DNA of 64,000 nt from Curtobacterium sp. L6-1 (GTDB taxonomy: Bacteria > Actinomycetota > Actinomycetes > Actinomycetales > Microbacteriaceae), in the NCBI RefSeq assembly GCF_018885305.1, contig NZ_CP076544.1, forward strand, positions 620,001 to 684,000, in the 5' to 3' direction. The first letter of the stretch is position 1. Each line of letters begins with the position of its first letter. A model generated the notes under the pieces. It was not told the DNA's origin, did not search any database, and saw only the letters and a program-made list of their open reading frames with translations. Below are positions 44,280-55,337 of this stretch, in pieces. The position numbers and the translations under genes were made by a program.

Positions 44280-44304
44280 GTGATCACTGTGACGCAGGTA
44301 GTCT
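44280..44304 (+). promoter_or_regulatory. Promoter/operator candidate for the secreted repeat protein
   Basis: The perfect palindrome GTGATCAC (44280-44287), followed by TGTGACGC and then TAGTCT (44299-44304) as a possible -10. It gives a leader of about 95 nt. The palindrome could bind a CRP-like or other regulator; identity not provable. Confidence 0.35.
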
Positions 44305-44404
44305 GCTGGGACGCGTGTGTCCCTACCGCCGTCCGGGGTCGGCCGGGGCGCCACCCGAACGCGCGTGTCCTGACCCCGTCGCCGCCACTCGAAAGGCCCC
44401 CGAC

Positions 44405-46523
<2,119 letters not shown>

Positions 46524-46528
46524 CGCTT

Positions 46529-46566
46529 CGACGACGCCCGTCCCGCTCCCGGGGCGGGCATCGTCG
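46529..46566 (+). terminator. Hairpin terminator after the lysozyme-like gene
   Basis: CGACGACGCCCGTCCC (46529-46544) with GGGGCGGGCATCGTCG (46551-46566), a 16-bp stem with one C-A mismatch and one G-U pair; loop GCTCCC. Confidence 0.65.
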
Positions 46567-46694
46567 CGTCCGGCACGGGGCCGTCGAGTTCGCCACCGGG
46601 GCCGCCGGGAGGCGCGGGACGGTTCCTGAACGGACGTCCGGGTGCCGACGCCGACACCCCGGCGACCGGCAGGGGCCGCGATGACGCGCTGTGA

Positions 46695-46700
46695 GAGGAT
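46695..46700 (+). promoter_or_regulatory. Candidate leaderless -10 (GAGGAT)
   Basis: GAGGAT is followed by 6 nt and GTG 46707. Confidence 0.4.
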
Positions 46701-46706
46701 CGTCCG

Positions 46707-48125
46707 GTGCTCGAGACCAGACCGCCCGCAGGCGACACGGCGGACGGCGCGCGGGACCTCCGACGGTCGCCGCGGCAGCTGGCCCTGCGCACCATCGTCC
46801 CGGTCGTGCTCTGGCTCGCCGTCTCGACTGCCGGGTGGGCGCGCCTGACGCCGGAGGTCCGCAACACCGTCTGGGCCGAGGACGGCAAGGTCTTCCTCGA
46901 CCAGCAGGTGGACATGGGTGTCCTCGGCGCCCTGTTCCACGACTACGCCGGGTACCTGCACGTGGTGCCGCGCCTGGTCGTCGCCCTCGCGTCGCACGTC
47001 GGCTCGATCGACCGGTTCGCCGTCATGGTCACCCTGCTGTGCGTGCTCGTGACCGGCGCGGTCGGTGCCGCTGTCTACGTGCTCACCGAGGGGGTCCTGC
47101 GCTCGGTCGTCGCCCGGGTGCTGCTCGCCTTCGTGCCGGCGCTGATGCCGCTCGGACCGATCGAGATCCAGGCGAACACCGCCAACCTGCACTGGTTCCT
47201 CATGTTCCTGATGCCGTTCGCCCTCCTCACGCCGGTGCGGTCGTGGACGAAGGGCATCGTGCTCGGGGTCGTGACGCTCCTGGCCGGTCTGACCGAGATC
47301 CAGATCGTCGCGTTCTTCCCCCTCTTCCTGCTCGGCATCCGGAACCGGCGGCGGTGGCCCGTCATCCTCGGGTCGGTGCTCGGCGGCGGTGCCCAGGTCG
47401 TGACGACCCTGCTGCACCCGCGCGCGTCGGCACCCGTCCCGCACAACTCGCTCGCCGACCTGGTGCTCGGCTACGTGGTGGAACCGGTCGCCGGTGCCGC
47501 CACCTGGCGGATGGCCGACGTCGGGCAGGCGATCGCGTCCCACGGCCTCGCGGTCGTCCTCGTGCCGTTCGCACTGCTCGTCGTGCTCGTCGCGCTCGGC
47601 CTCTGGTTCGGCGTCGCCGGGCAGCGGTGGGTGCTCGCGTCGATGGTGTGGGGCTCCGCGGTGGTGTGGTTCGGCGGCACCGTCCTCAACCCGAACGCCA
47701 TGCTCGCGTTCGCGCACTTCGGGCCGGCGGACTGGCCCGGCATCTGGACCTTCCGGTACACCGCCGCCGGGTCGCTGTGGGTCCTCGCGGGCGTCGTCGT
47801 GGTGGCCGACGTGGCACTCGGCCGCGCCCGGCTCGGCACCCTCGTGCCGTGGAGCCGCGGGGACGAGCGACCGACCCGGGCGAGCGTCTGGTCGGGGGTC
47901 GCCGGGCTCGCCCTGGCCCTCGCCGTCGTCGTGGTCGTCGCCGTGAACGCCTCCGTCCCCGCCGCCAACCGCCAGGGCGGCCCGATCTGGGACCAGCAGA
48001 TCGACTCCTCGGAGACGACGTGTGCGCGCACGCCCTCCGCCGACGCGACGGTGCAGATCGCCCCGGGCCCCCAGTGGGCGTTCACCGTGCCCTGCGCCCT
48101 GATCGACCAGGACGACGCCCGCTGA
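46707..48125 (+). CDS. 'WAEDG' polytopic membrane protein (first of a pair)
   Basis: 472 residues with about ten hydrophobic segments; not a named family that I can identify. The first outer loop carries RNTVWAEDGKVFLDQQVDMGVLGALFHDYAGYLHVVPRLVV style sequence (WAEDG at 56-60). The protein at 52425 has the same block, the same topology and the same C-terminal outer tail ending in a Cys-x-n-Cys pair. The acidic E-D pair after segment one resembles GT-C glycosyltransferases. It precedes the polyprenyl-phosphate mannose synthase gene by 31 bases, so the two could be a donor-and-transferase pair. Confidence 0.7.
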   Translation: MLETRPPAGDTADGARDLRRSPRQLALRTIVPVVLWLAVSTAGWARLTPEVRNTVWAEDGKVFLDQQVDMGVLGALFHDYAGYLHVVPRLVVALASHVGSIDRFAVMVTLLCVLVTGAVGAAVYVLTEGVLRSVVARVLLAFVPALMPLGPIEIQANTANLHWFLMFLMPFALLTPVRSWTKGIVLGVVTLLAGLTEIQIVAFFPLFLLGIRNRRRWPVILGSVLGGGAQVVTTLLHPRASAPVPHNSLADLVLGYVVEPVAGAATWRMADVGQAIASHGLAVVLVPFALLVVLVALGLWFGVAGQRWVLASMVWGSAVVWFGGTVLNPNAMLAFAHFGPADWPGIWTFRYTAAGSLWVLAGVVVVADVALGRARLGTLVPWSRGDERPTRASVWSGVAGLALALAVVVVVAVNASVPAANRQGGPIWDQQIDSSETTCARTPSADATVQIAPGPQWAFTVPCALIDQDDAR

Positions 48126-48156
48126 TCGCCGGCCGCCCTGAGAACCAGAGAGAGAC

Positions 48157-48918
48157 ATGACCAACAGCACCGACGCCCGCACGCTCGTGATCGTGCCGAC
48201 CTACAACGAGGCCGAGAACGTCCACGACATCGCCGGGCGCATCCTCGAGACGGTCCCGACGGCGCACCTGCTCGTCGTCGACGACGGCAGTCCCGACGGC
48301 ACCGGCGACCTCGTCGAGCAGATGGCGGCGACGGACGACCGCGTCCACCTGCTGCGTCGCGCCGGCAAGCTCGGCCTCGGCACCGCGTACGTCGCGGGGT
48401 TCCGCTGGGGCCTGGAGCGCGGGTTCGACCTGCTCACCGAGATGGACGCGGACGGCTCGCACCCCGCCGACCGCCTGCCGGCGCTCATCAGTGCCGTGCG
48501 GGACGCCGACCCCGCCGACGACGTCGTGCTCGCGATCGGCTCGCGCTGGATGCGCGGCGGCTCGGTCGTCGACTGGCCGAAGCGCCGCGAGTTCCTCAGC
48601 CGCGGGGCGAACACGTACGCCCGGCTGCTGCTCGGCATCAGGGTGCACGACATCACCGCCGGCTTCCGTGTCTACCGCGCGGACGCCATCGCCCGGATGG
48701 ACCTCGGGTCGATCGACTCGAAGGGGTACTGCTTCCAGATCGACATGACGATCCGGGCGCACGACCTGGGCGGAGCGATCGTCGAGGTGCCGATCCGGTT
48801 CCGCGACCGCATCCACGGCGTCTCGAAGATGAGCAAGGACATCATCGTCGAGGCGATGGTGCGCACCACCCAGTGGGGGCTGCAGCGACGCTTCCGTCCG
48901 GGCGCGAAGCGGGTCTGA
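48157..48918 (+). CDS. Polyprenol-phosphate mannose synthase (GT2, Ppm1/DPM1-like)
   Basis: 253 residues. Motifs: LVIVPTYNEAENV, LLVVDDGSPDGTGDLVE, GLGTAYVAGFRWGLERG, LTEMDADGSH (Asp97, Asp99), SRWMRGGSVVDWP, and ITAGFRVYR. It transfers mannose from GDP-mannose to polyprenyl phosphate for use on the outer face. AGAGAGA precedes the ATG. No C-terminal membrane domain. It is convergent with the gene at 49001. Confidence 0.9.
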   Translation: MTNSTDARTLVIVPTYNEAENVHDIAGRILETVPTAHLLVVDDGSPDGTGDLVEQMAATDDRVHLLRRAGKLGLGTAYVAGFRWGLERGFDLLTEMDADGSHPADRLPALISAVRDADPADDVVLAIGSRWMRGGSVVDWPKRREFLSRGANTYARLLLGIRVHDITAGFRVYRADAIARMDLGSIDSKGYCFQIDMTIRAHDLGGAIVEVPIRFRDRIHGVSKMSKDIIVEAMVRTTQWGLQRRFRPGAKRV

Positions 48919-49000
48919 CCGAGCCGGTCGGCCCCTGCACCGTCGGAACGGCGCAGCTGCCGCGCCGCCGAGCCGGGTCGTCTCCCGCACCGTCGGGCTG

Positions 49001-50950
49001 CTAGACGCAGCTGACGATCCGGTCGAAGCCCCCGGCCACGTACTGCACCATCTCGGTCCGACCGGCGCTGGTGAACGCACCCGTCGAGCAGGCCGCCTGC
49101 GCGGCCGACAGCGTCGTCGGACCGACGGCCTTCCACGTGGGCAGGCGGACGAGCTGACTGCTCGTCGGGACCGTGCCGAAGAGCTGCTTCCACTCGCCGG
49201 GCGACGAGTAGAGGCCGACGCTCCCGCCGGTGCTCCGGAACAGGTCGGTCATGCCCTCGAGCGTGGCCCGGTTGAGGTTCTGGTCGGTCTGCCACGATCC
49301 GTCGGTCTCGGCGTCGAGCCACCAGCGGTACGCGGCCCCGGCCGGTACGCCGCGGTCGTGCACGTCGTCGTGCGCCCGGTTCCAGCCGTAGACGTAGGAG
49401 CACGCGAGCGAGGTGAGCCCGGCCGTGCCACCACCGCAGATGCCGTACCGCGCCGGGACCGCGACGGGCTCGCCGTCGGGGTCGACGTTCGCGGTCGGCC
49501 AGGTCGTGCGCGGGAGCGACGGATCGTCCTTGAAGGCCTTGCCCGGGTTCGCGGTGTTCACGTAGAGCTGCGTGCGTGGCTGGGTGGTGCCGCCACGCGA
49601 CCCCGCGGCCCAGACGAGCTGCTGCGCCAGGCACGGGTTCGTCCCGCTGGCGAGACCGTCGTTCACCCCGACGACGCCGAACGCCTGGTCGGAGGGCCAC
49701 TTCGCAGTCGGCGTCGTGCACTGCGGCCAGGAGATGTCGGCCCCGATGCCGGAGCCGGAGCGTCCGTCGAGGAAGTACCCGGTGACGTCCACGGTCAGCT
49801 TGGCGCTGCCGGAGTCCACCTTCGCCAGCACCCGCCGGTCGAGGGTCGAACCGACGGCCCGGACCGTCGTCGCGGTCGCCAGCGGCTGGCCCCTGCGGTA
49901 GACGAGCGACGCGGACGTCGGCTTCCCGCCGGCCGGAGCCAGGCGGAGCGAGGCGTTCGTCGTGGTCGCGGACAGGGCGGCCGTGGCGACGACCGCGGCG
50001 GCCGTGCCGGGCACCCCGCTGATGCCGGTCACACGGACCGCGCGCGGCGTGCTCGAGACGGTGGTGGTCGTCACGCGGCTCGGCGTGACCGGGACGAAGA
50101 CCGAGCCGGTCGTCGACCGGGAGTAGTACCCCGAGACGTCGACCGACACGGTCGCACGACCCTTCGAGACCGAGACCTGCGCGGCTCCGCCGGACAGCCC
50201 GACCACGGCGGCGCCGGCGATCGGGGTGCCCTTGCGGAACGACTGCGTGGCGACGGATGCGTCCTTCCCGGCGGGCGTGATGCGGACCGCGGCGTCGGCG
50301 GTGGCGGCGGTGACGCCGAGGGTGGCGACCACGGCCGTCGCGTCGGCGGGGACCCCGGCGCGGCCGGCGATCGGCACGCGGACGGCCTTCCCGCCGACGC
50401 CGGTGGCCGTCGTGACCCGGGTGGTGTCGAGCGGCGTGAAGGTCGAACCGGCACCGGTGGCGTAGTAGCCGGAGACGACGAGCGCGGTCTTCGCGGAGCC
50501 GGCCGAGGTGGACACCTGCACCCCGCCCCGTGCGAGCGCGACCGTGGTCAGGCCGGTGACGGCCTGGCGGGCGCGGAACTGCTGCGTGGTGACGGTGGGG
50601 TCGGATCCGGCCGGCGTGACGCGGACGGATCCGGAGGCGGTGGGGGCGCTGACCTCGACGCTCAGCACCACCGCGGTGGCGTCCGCCGGGACGCCGGACC
50701 GACCGGCGACCCGGACGACCTTCCGCTCGGTGCCGACGGTGCCGGAGAACACGCGCGTCGGCGTGGTGGACCAGTAACGGCCGGTCGTCGGCGCGGTGAC
50801 GGTGCCGGACGGCTGCACCGCGGCGGACGGGGACTGTGCCGCGGCCGTGCCGGTGGCGGCCTGGGCGGCTCCCGGTCCGACGGCGACCATCCCGGCCGCG
50901 ACGAGCACGGCTCCCGTGGTGAGGGTGAGCAGGTGGTGCAGGCGTGACAT
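49001..50950 (-). CDS. Secreted protein with three wall-type repeats and a GH25-like C-terminal domain
   Basis: 649 residues. Signal peptide 1-31 (AQA-A). Three ~110-residue repeats (about 57-164, 167-277, 281-394) share the pattern R-V-x-T ... VRVxGxxGVPADATAVV ... VR-x-TPAG ... VSGYY. From 401 to the end: GIGADISWPQC, LYVNTANPGKAF, YGWNRAHDDVHD, RWWLDAETDGSW, VGLYSSPGEWKQLFG, a layout like GH25 or DUF1906-type glycosidase domains (D-x-S-W, D-A-E). It may hydrolyse peptidoglycan or bind the wall. GGGAGG is 6 nt upstream of ATG. Confidence 0.78.
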   Translation of the reverse strand: MSRLHHLLTLTTGAVLVAAGMVAVGPGAAQAATGTAAAQSPSAAVQPSGTVTAPTTGRYWSTTPTRVFSGTVGTERKVVRVAGRSGVPADATAVVLSVEVSAPTASGSVRVTPAGSDPTVTTQQFRARQAVTGLTTVALARGGVQVSTSAGSAKTALVVSGYYATGAGSTFTPLDTTRVTTATGVGGKAVRVPIAGRAGVPADATAVVATLGVTAATADAAVRITPAGKDASVATQSFRKGTPIAGAAVVGLSGGAAQVSVSKGRATVSVDVSGYYSRSTTGSVFVPVTPSRVTTTTVSSTPRAVRVTGISGVPGTAAAVVATAALSATTTNASLRLAPAGGKPTSASLVYRRGQPLATATTVRAVGSTLDRRVLAKVDSGSAKLTVDVTGYFLDGRSGSGIGADISWPQCTTPTAKWPSDQAFGVVGVNDGLASGTNPCLAQQLVWAAGSRGGTTQPRTQLYVNTANPGKAFKDDPSLPRTTWPTANVDPDGEPVAVPARYGICGGGTAGLTSLACSYVYGWNRAHDDVHDRGVPAGAAYRWWLDAETDGSWQTDQNLNRATLEGMTDLFRSTGGSVGLYSSPGEWKQLFGTVPTSSQLVRLPTWKAVGPTTLSAAQAACSTGAFTSAGRTEMVQYVAGGFDRIVSCV

Positions 50951-51028
50951 CGCGGTCCTCCCGGTTCCGGTGCTCCACCCGACGACGACGGCGGGGGTGA
51001 CCCGTGGTGCTCCTGGCCGGGGACCAGC

Positions 51029-52330
51029 CTAGAGGCGGGGCAGCCGTCTCCGCCAGGACCGCCGACGAGCCGACACCACGAGCACCGTGACGAAAACCAT
51101 GAGGCCGGCGCCGTGCAGCAGGTAGCTCTCGGCGGCGCTCGTCACCCCGAGCAGGACGAGGACGGCGGCGGGCCAGACGTACGCCACCCCGGGGAACGTC
51201 GTCGCGGTGACCCACGACCGGGCGAAGGCGAGCAGTGCGGCGCCGACGAGCAGCAGCATGCCGGCGAGTCCGACCTGCAGCCAGGCGTCGACCACGGCGT
51301 CGAGCCCGGAGGTGAACCGCGCGCCCGACGGGTCGACGAACGTGACGTACGGCACGACCGGCTCGCTGGGCCATGTCCCGACCCAGCCCCAGCCCTGGAT
51401 CGGGTACTGCTCGATGAAGACGCGGATCTGCGACCAGAGCCCGAGCCGGGTCGAGGTCCCGCCCGCCGCGCCGATCTCCGGCAGGACGCGGTCGCGGGCG
51501 AGCACGAGGAAGACCCCCATCGCCACGACGAACGTCGCGAGGACGGTGTTGACGACGGGGCGGGTGCCCGGACGGGCGTGCCGGAGGGACCAGAGGGCCA
51601 GGGCGGTCACGGCGAGGGCGATCATCGCCAGGCCGGTGATCGGCGACTGCACGAGCATGAGGGTGACGACCGCGATCGACGTCGACGCGATGGCCCGCCA
51701 CCGGGACACGGAGCGGGTGAGGAACTCCACCACGAAGGTGACCAGGGCCATGGCGGCGATGAACCCCATCACGTTCCGGGTGCCGCCGACGCCCTGGATC
51801 GGACCGCCGTACGCGATGTCGCCGCGGATGCCGAACGCCGGGATCGGCAGGTCGAGCACGAGCCCGGCCAAGACCTCGAGGCCGAGCGCGACGACGAGCA
51901 GGATGCGGAAGGCGTCGCCGCACGCGCGGATGACCTGCACGAGGTCGCGTCCGAGCGCCAGGTAGAGCCCGAGCCCGACGAAGCAGACCGTCTCGGCGAA
52001 CCCGCGGAGCGCCACCCACGAGTACTGGCTCCACAGGACGCTGAGCGCGCAGTACCCGACGAACGCCAGGAGCGACAGCGGCAGCACCCCGTGCCACTCG
52101 ATCCGGTAGCGCTGCCCGAGCAGGCTCAGACCGGCCAGGACGACGAGCGTGACGAGGACGGCCCAGGTACCGGCCGTCCCGACGAGCACGCGCACCGTGG
52201 GCTCGCCGAACGCGAAGAGCACGACGGCCGTGGCGAGCGCCTGGCTGAACCGTCCGCCGGCCGAGAACCCGATCCACGCGGACAGGTACCGGCGCGCGAG
52301 CACCAGTCGCGTCGTCCAGGCGTCCGTCAT
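51029..52330 (-). CDS. O-antigen ligase/polymerase family membrane protein (first)
   Basis: 433 residues with about ten to twelve hydrophobic segments. GGTRNVMGFIAAMAL (182-196) and, in the large outer loop, FIEQYPIQGWGWVGTW (305-320), the H/Y-P-x-x-G-x-G pattern of Wzy_C/WaaL proteins that join or polymerise lipid-linked glycan. The paralog at 53935 aligns at the same distances. The start codon is preceded by GAAGAT at 6 nt, indicating leaderless transcription; the gene is divergent from the WAEDG protein at 52425. Confidence 0.85.
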   Translation of the reverse strand: MTDAWTTRLVLARRYLSAWIGFSAGGRFSQALATAVVLFAFGEPTVRVLVGTAGTWAVLVTLVVLAGLSLLGQRYRIEWHGVLPLSLLAFVGYCALSVLWSQYSWVALRGFAETVCFVGLGLYLALGRDLVQVIRACGDAFRILLVVALGLEVLAGLVLDLPIPAFGIRGDIAYGGPIQGVGGTRNVMGFIAAMALVTFVVEFLTRSVSRWRAIASTSIAVVTLMLVQSPITGLAMIALAVTALALWSLRHARPGTRPVVNTVLATFVVAMGVFLVLARDRVLPEIGAAGGTSTRLGLWSQIRVFIEQYPIQGWGWVGTWPSEPVVPYVTFVDPSGARFTSGLDAVVDAWLQVGLAGMLLLVGAALLAFARSWVTATTFPGVAYVWPAAVLVLLGVTSAAESYLLHGAGLMVFVTVLVVSARRRSWRRRLPRL

Positions 52331-52336
52331 CCGTCC

Positions 52337-52342
52337 ATCTTC
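52337..52342 (-). promoter_or_regulatory. Candidate leaderless -10 (GAAGAT)
   Basis: Minus-strand GAAGAT is followed by GGACGG and ATG 52330. Confidence 0.45.
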
Positions 52343-52409
52343 GCGCACGCGGGCCGGGTGCGACGCCGACGTCGCGGAGCGGCGACATCGCGGATCGTCA
52401 CTGCGGCAG

Positions 52410-52415
52410 TACCGT
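52410..52415 (+). promoter_or_regulatory. Candidate -10 (TACCGT)
   Basis: TACCGT lies 9 nt before ATG 52425, with no ribosome site visible. Confidence 0.45.
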
Positions 52416-52424
52416 CGGTGTCCG

Positions 52425-53924
52425 ATGACACCTCCAGGGGCGCGCTGGCGCAGCACACTCGCCGCCGTCGCGGTCGGGCTGCTCGCCGCGTGGACCGCGT
52501 GGTGGCGCCTGGGACCCGTCGCCCGGGGCACCGTGTGGGCCGAGGACGGCGGCCTGTTCCACCGCGAGCACCTGGCGCTCGGCTCCCTCGGCAGCCTGTT
52601 CCACCCGTACGCCGGGTACCTGCACCTCGGACCACGGCTGGTCGTCGACGGCGCCTTCCTGCTGCCGGTCGAGTGGTACGCGCTGGCCGTCTCCGCGACG
52701 TGCTGCCTGCTCGTCGGCGGGGTGAGCGCTGCCGTGTTCGTCCTGGCCCGCGACGTCGTGCCCGCGTGGCCGCTCCGGCTCGTCCTGGCGGCGGTGCCGG
52801 TCCTGCTGCCGACCGCACCGTGGGAGGTCACGGGGAACGCCGCCAACCTGCACACCTTCGGGCTGTTCCTCGCGCCCTGGCTGTTCGCCCACCGGGCGCG
52901 GACCCTGCCGGGTGCCCTGGTCCTCGCGCTCGTCACCGTGCTCGTGGTCGGCACCGAGGCGCAGGCCGTCCTCTTCCTCCCGCTCCTGCTGCTGTCGTGG
53001 ACGGGGCGCCCGGCCGACCCCGCGCGCACGGTCGCCGCGGCGCACCCGGCCGCCACGGGCCTCCTGGCCGGGCGGCGGCGCTCGCCGCGGCTGCTCGCGC
53101 TCCCGGTCACGGTGGCCGCGCTGGTGACCGGCGCCGCGCAGGTGGTGACGGCGCTCACGACCGAGCGCGAGTCCGTGCCGGGCGACCCGACGGCGCGGGA
53201 CGTCGTCGCGGGGTTCCTCGCGCAAACCGTCGGCGGGCTCTGGCGGGCCGACGTCGCGGCCGTCGGTCGTGCCGTCGCCGCGCACGGCTGGGTGGTGGTC
53301 GCGGTCCCGGCGGTCGTGCTCGGCGTGCTCCTGGCGCTGTCGGTCGCGGTCGCCCTCCGCGGCGGACGACGCCGCACGGCGGTGCTGGTCGCCGCACCGG
53401 CGGTGTCGTCCGGCGTCGTCTGGACCGCCGCGCTCGTCGCGAACGCCTCGGCGAACGGACGCTGGTCGCGGTCCGCACCGGCGTCGCTCCTCGACGGCAC
53501 GCCCTCCCGCTACGCCGCCGCCGCGGGGCTGCTCCTCACCGCGGCGCTCGTGGTCGCCGCGGCCGTGCTGGTCGACGCACCCGCCCGCGCCGCCGGCGTC
53601 CGTCGCGCGTCCCTGCCGGGTCGAGCCGCTGCGGACGCACGGACGCGCGCGTCGACCGGTCCGGCGAAGGTCGGCCGGGGCCGGACGGGAGGCGCGTCCC
53701 GGCTCGTCCTCGCGGCCGCCGGTTGGTGCCTGGTCGCGCTCCTCGTCGCCTCGTGGGTGACGAACCTGCCGGGGGCCTCACAGCGGGACTCCGGTCCGAC
53801 CTGGCAGCCGCAGTTCGCCGACGCGCTCGCGACGTGCCGCGCCGACCCGGACGCCGTCCTGCGGATCCGGGCGCAACCGTGGAGCAGCCGGGTGCCGTGC
53901 CCGCTGGTGCTGCGCGACCGCTGA
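52425..53924 (+). CDS. 'WAEDG' polytopic membrane protein (second of a pair)
   Basis: 499 residues. Block RGTVWAEDGGLFHREHLALG (35-54, WAEDG at 38-42) and LFHPYAGYLHLGPRLVV repeat the sequence of the protein at 46707. Longer central loops and an Ala/Arg-rich stretch (about 385-430) are extra. The tail ends DALATCRADPD...RVPCPLVL with the two Cys conserved. It is divergent from one O-antigen ligase and convergent with the other. Probably a partner or substrate-specific glycosyltransferase of these ligases; activity unknown. Confidence 0.7.
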   Translation: MTPPGARWRSTLAAVAVGLLAAWTAWWRLGPVARGTVWAEDGGLFHREHLALGSLGSLFHPYAGYLHLGPRLVVDGAFLLPVEWYALAVSATCCLLVGGVSAAVFVLARDVVPAWPLRLVLAAVPVLLPTAPWEVTGNAANLHTFGLFLAPWLFAHRARTLPGALVLALVTVLVVGTEAQAVLFLPLLLLSWTGRPADPARTVAAAHPAATGLLAGRRRSPRLLALPVTVAALVTGAAQVVTALTTERESVPGDPTARDVVAGFLAQTVGGLWRADVAAVGRAVAAHGWVVVAVPAVVLGVLLALSVAVALRGGRRRTAVLVAAPAVSSGVVWTAALVANASANGRWSRSAPASLLDGTPSRYAAAAGLLLTAALVVAAAVLVDAPARAAGVRRASLPGRAAADARTRASTGPAKVGRGRTGGASRLVLAAAGWCLVALLVASWVTNLPGASQRDSGPTWQPQFADALATCRADPDAVLRIRAQPWSSRVPCPLVLRDR

Positions 53925-53934
53925 CCGGGTCCGC

Positions 53935-55314
53935 TCAGGGCGTGTCGGCCCAGCGGAACCGGCGCGTGGCCAGCGGCGTGCGCGGGCCGTCGCCGACCGA
54001 CACGGGCTCCTCGGTGACCAGGACGATCCGCGACTTGATCGCCACGAGGGCGAACAGGACCCAGTTGCCCTGGTAGAGCAGCCGCGACTCGGCGATCGAC
54101 TGCACCAGCAGGGCCACGACGAGCAGCAGCGGGAAGAGGGTCACCGGGTCGAACGGCCGCGGGGTCAGGTCGCGGTCGAAGCCCGGTCGGGTCGCACCGG
54201 CCCACGAACGACCGAGCGTGGTGAGCACGTACGCCGCGAACAGCACGAGCCCGACGACGCCGGTCTGCATCCAGACGTCGAGGGCGGCGTCGTGCGCCTG
54301 CAGGTACTGCACGCCGTTGCGCGGGGCGAGCTCGGCCAGCAGCGGGATGTTCGGCCACCAGTAGCCGATCCAGCCCCATCCGACGACGGGGTGCTGCTCG
54401 ACGAGGCCCCACACGTGCGCCCAGATCGTGCCCCGCCCGGTCAGGTCCGACGACCGGCCGAGGACCCCGACCAGGACGTCGCGGCCGAGCACGACGGCGA
54501 CGACCACCACGGCGACCGCCCCGGCGAGCAGGGCGTACCGGCCGCCGCGCTGCCCGCTCGGCACCCGCCGCATCCACAGCGCGACGCCGAGGACGACCGC
54601 GACCACGAGCGCGGCGACGACGACGGTGGACGACCGCGTCAGCGCGAGCACCACGACCGCGACGACGAGCCAGCCGACCGCACGGACACGGCGCATCCGT
54701 CCCTCGGCGAGCTGCACCGCGACGGCGATCGCGGCGAGCAGCGCGACCATCGCGAGCAGGTTCGCGTTGCCGGGCAGGCCCTGGATGCGGCCGCCGGTGA
54801 AGAGCTCGGCGCGCGAGAAGTAGAAGGCGTCCGGGATGTCCCGGTCGCCGTAGTGCGTCCAGATCGGTGCGATCGGGTGTCGGACGACGACCGCGACGAC
54901 GGCCTCGAAGAGCAGGGACAGCCCGAGCACCCAGCGGAACGCCACGCTCACGGCGTCGAGGATCCGCCGCCACGTCAGCGTCGACGCGATGGCGAACGCG
55001 ACGAGCGCGCAGAGGACCTGGGCGACGAGGGACGCCAGGGTCGCCGGCCGCCAGTGCGACCACAGCACGGTGACCAGGCACCAGGCCAGGAAGAACCAGA
55101 GCGCCCGTGGTGTCCGGGTGAACGGCGGTCGGGCACGGACGACGACGCTGAGGCCCCAGGCGCCCTCGAGCGCCCAGACGGCGGCGGCGCCGTACCAGGT
55201 GACGGTGTTCGGGACGGCGTCACCGGCGAACAGCGTCAGCAGGACCGTGACGGCGAGGGCGAAGGCCTCCCGCTCGGGGACGGTGCCGCGCGCGAGGGGC
55301 CAGGTGTTCGTCAC
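53935..55314 (-). CDS. O-antigen ligase/polymerase family membrane protein (second)
   Basis: 459 residues with about eleven hydrophobic segments. GLPGNANLLAMVALLAA (179-195) and LVEQHPVVGWGWIGYWWP (304-321) match the positions of GGTRNVMG and EQYPIQGWGW in the paralog at 51029. H-P-x-x-G-x-G is the family hallmark. GTG 55314 has TAGCCT 7 nt upstream. Stops of this gene and of the WAEDG gene at 52425 are only 10 bases apart. It probably transfers or polymerises a different surface glycan. Confidence 0.85.
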   Translation of the reverse strand: MTNTWPLARGTVPEREAFALAVTVLLTLFAGDAVPNTVTWYGAAAVWALEGAWGLSVVVRARPPFTRTPRALWFFLAWCLVTVLWSHWRPATLASLVAQVLCALVAFAIASTLTWRRILDAVSVAFRWVLGLSLLFEAVVAVVVRHPIAPIWTHYGDRDIPDAFYFSRAELFTGGRIQGLPGNANLLAMVALLAAIAVAVQLAEGRMRRVRAVGWLVVAVVVLALTRSSTVVVAALVVAVVLGVALWMRRVPSGQRGGRYALLAGAVAVVVVAVVLGRDVLVGVLGRSSDLTGRGTIWAHVWGLVEQHPVVGWGWIGYWWPNIPLLAELAPRNGVQYLQAHDAALDVWMQTGVVGLVLFAAYVLTTLGRSWAGATRPGFDRDLTPRPFDPVTLFPLLLVVALLVQSIAESRLLYQGNWVLFALVAIKSRIVLVTEEPVSVGDGPRTPLATRRFRWADTP

Positions 55315-55321
55315 GGGGGAC

Positions 55322-55327
55322 AGGCTA
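55322..55327 (-). promoter_or_regulatory. Candidate leaderless -10 (TAGCCT)
   Basis: Minus-strand TAGCCT is followed by GTCCCCC and GTG 55314. Confidence 0.6.
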
Positions 55328-55337
55328 GCGCGCACGG

